DNA from: Candidatus Margulisiibacteriota bacterium
GTDB lineage: Bacteria > Margulisbacteria > WOR-1 > O2-12-FULL-45-9
Assembly: GCA_028714935.1 (NCBI GenBank)
Contig: JAQTLJ010000055.1
Location: 1 to 8,015 of the forward strand
Direction: 5' to 3'
Length of the DNA: 8,015 nucleotides
Both the position numbers and the translations under genes were made by a program. Below, piece by piece: positions 7,811-8,015 of this stretch (positions within the stretch are counted from its first letter, which is position 1; each line of letters starts with the position of its first letter). The notes under the pieces are model-generated. The model saw nothing but the letters and a program-made list of their open reading frames with translations, was not told the DNA's origin and did not search any database.

Positions 7811-8015
7811 ATGAAAATCCTCTCTCAAAATCGGGAAGGGAACAAGGTTACCCTGGAGATCGAGGAAGAGCCCTCAAAATTTTCAGCCGCCATAGCTAAA
7901 ACCCTGGAAGAAGCCGGCAAAGAAATCCAGGTCCCCGGTTTCCGCCCCGGCAAAGCGCCTAAAGAGATGGTTGAAAAAGCGCTGAAACGCGATGTGCTGG
8001 AGTCGAACGCCGCCC
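7811..8015 (+). CDS. tig: Trigger factor (3' partial)
   Basis: Ribosome-associated chaperone and peptidyl-prolyl isomerase that meets nascent chains at the exit tunnel. Only the first 68 codons lie in the window; the frame is open to the right edge. The start MKILSQNREGNKVTLEIE and the following helix resemble the family N-terminal domain. The ribosome-binding signature GFRPGKAP (43–50) is present in full and contains the Phe-Arg-Lys residues that contact the large subunit. The isomerase and C-terminal domains are not visible, so whether the protein is full length cannot be judged. It starts from its own promoter, divergent from pckG. In many bacteria tig is followed by clpP and clpX, but nothing downstream can be seen here. 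Confidence 0.93.
   Translation, partial: MKILSQNREGNKVTLEIEEEPSKFSAAIAKTLEEAGKEIQVPGFRPGKAPKEMVEKALKRDVLESNAA

Overview
The window (8,015 bp, about half G+C, standard code) is a compact piece of a bacterial chromosome. It carries nearly all of an F1Fo ATP synthase operon on the + strand (1–5990), a GTP-type phosphoenolpyruvate carboxykinase gene on the − strand (5979–7757), and the first 68 codons of a trigger factor gene on the + strand (7811–8015). No RNA gene, mobile element, CRISPR array or sizeable repeat was found, and no stretch over 60 bp is non-coding.

The ATP synthase genes lie in the classical order atpB-E-F-H-A-G-D-C (a, c, b, delta, alpha, gamma, beta, epsilon). The gaps are at most 19 bp, and three junctions overlap (F/H by 14 bp, A/G by 8 bp, D/C by 1 bp). 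Every junction whose start is visible has a Shine-Dalgarno-like sequence. atpB is cut by the left edge, so the operon promoter and any atpI lie outside. Together the genes encode a full rotary enzyme: membrane a/c motor, b/delta stator, alpha3beta3 catalytic head, and gamma/epsilon rotor shaft. Catalytic residues are intact.

The coupling and regulatory parts are unusual. Epsilon is only 81 residues and stops where the beta-sandwich domain ends, so it has no C-terminal inhibitory helices. The beta DELSEED loop reads SELPEED. The gamma contact helix has Glu where E. coli has Lys21. The c subunit has an ion site that fits neither the textbook Na+ nor the textbook H+ pattern. I infer an ATP synthase that has lost epsilon-type inhibition.

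atpC and pckG converge and overlap by 12 bp, each stop codon lying inside the other gene. pckG and tig diverge from a 53-bp gap holding two interleaved promoters. Each has a perfect TATAAT exactly 6 bp before its ATG and no Shine-Dalgarno, which predicts leaderless transcripts for both, in contrast to the atp genes.

The organism is a bacterium (F-type ATPase, trigger factor, sigma70-like promoters). Sequence divergence at usually conserved positions suggests a poorly sampled phylum. A candidate phylum such as Margulisbacteria/Saganbacteria is only a guess that the sequence does not prove.
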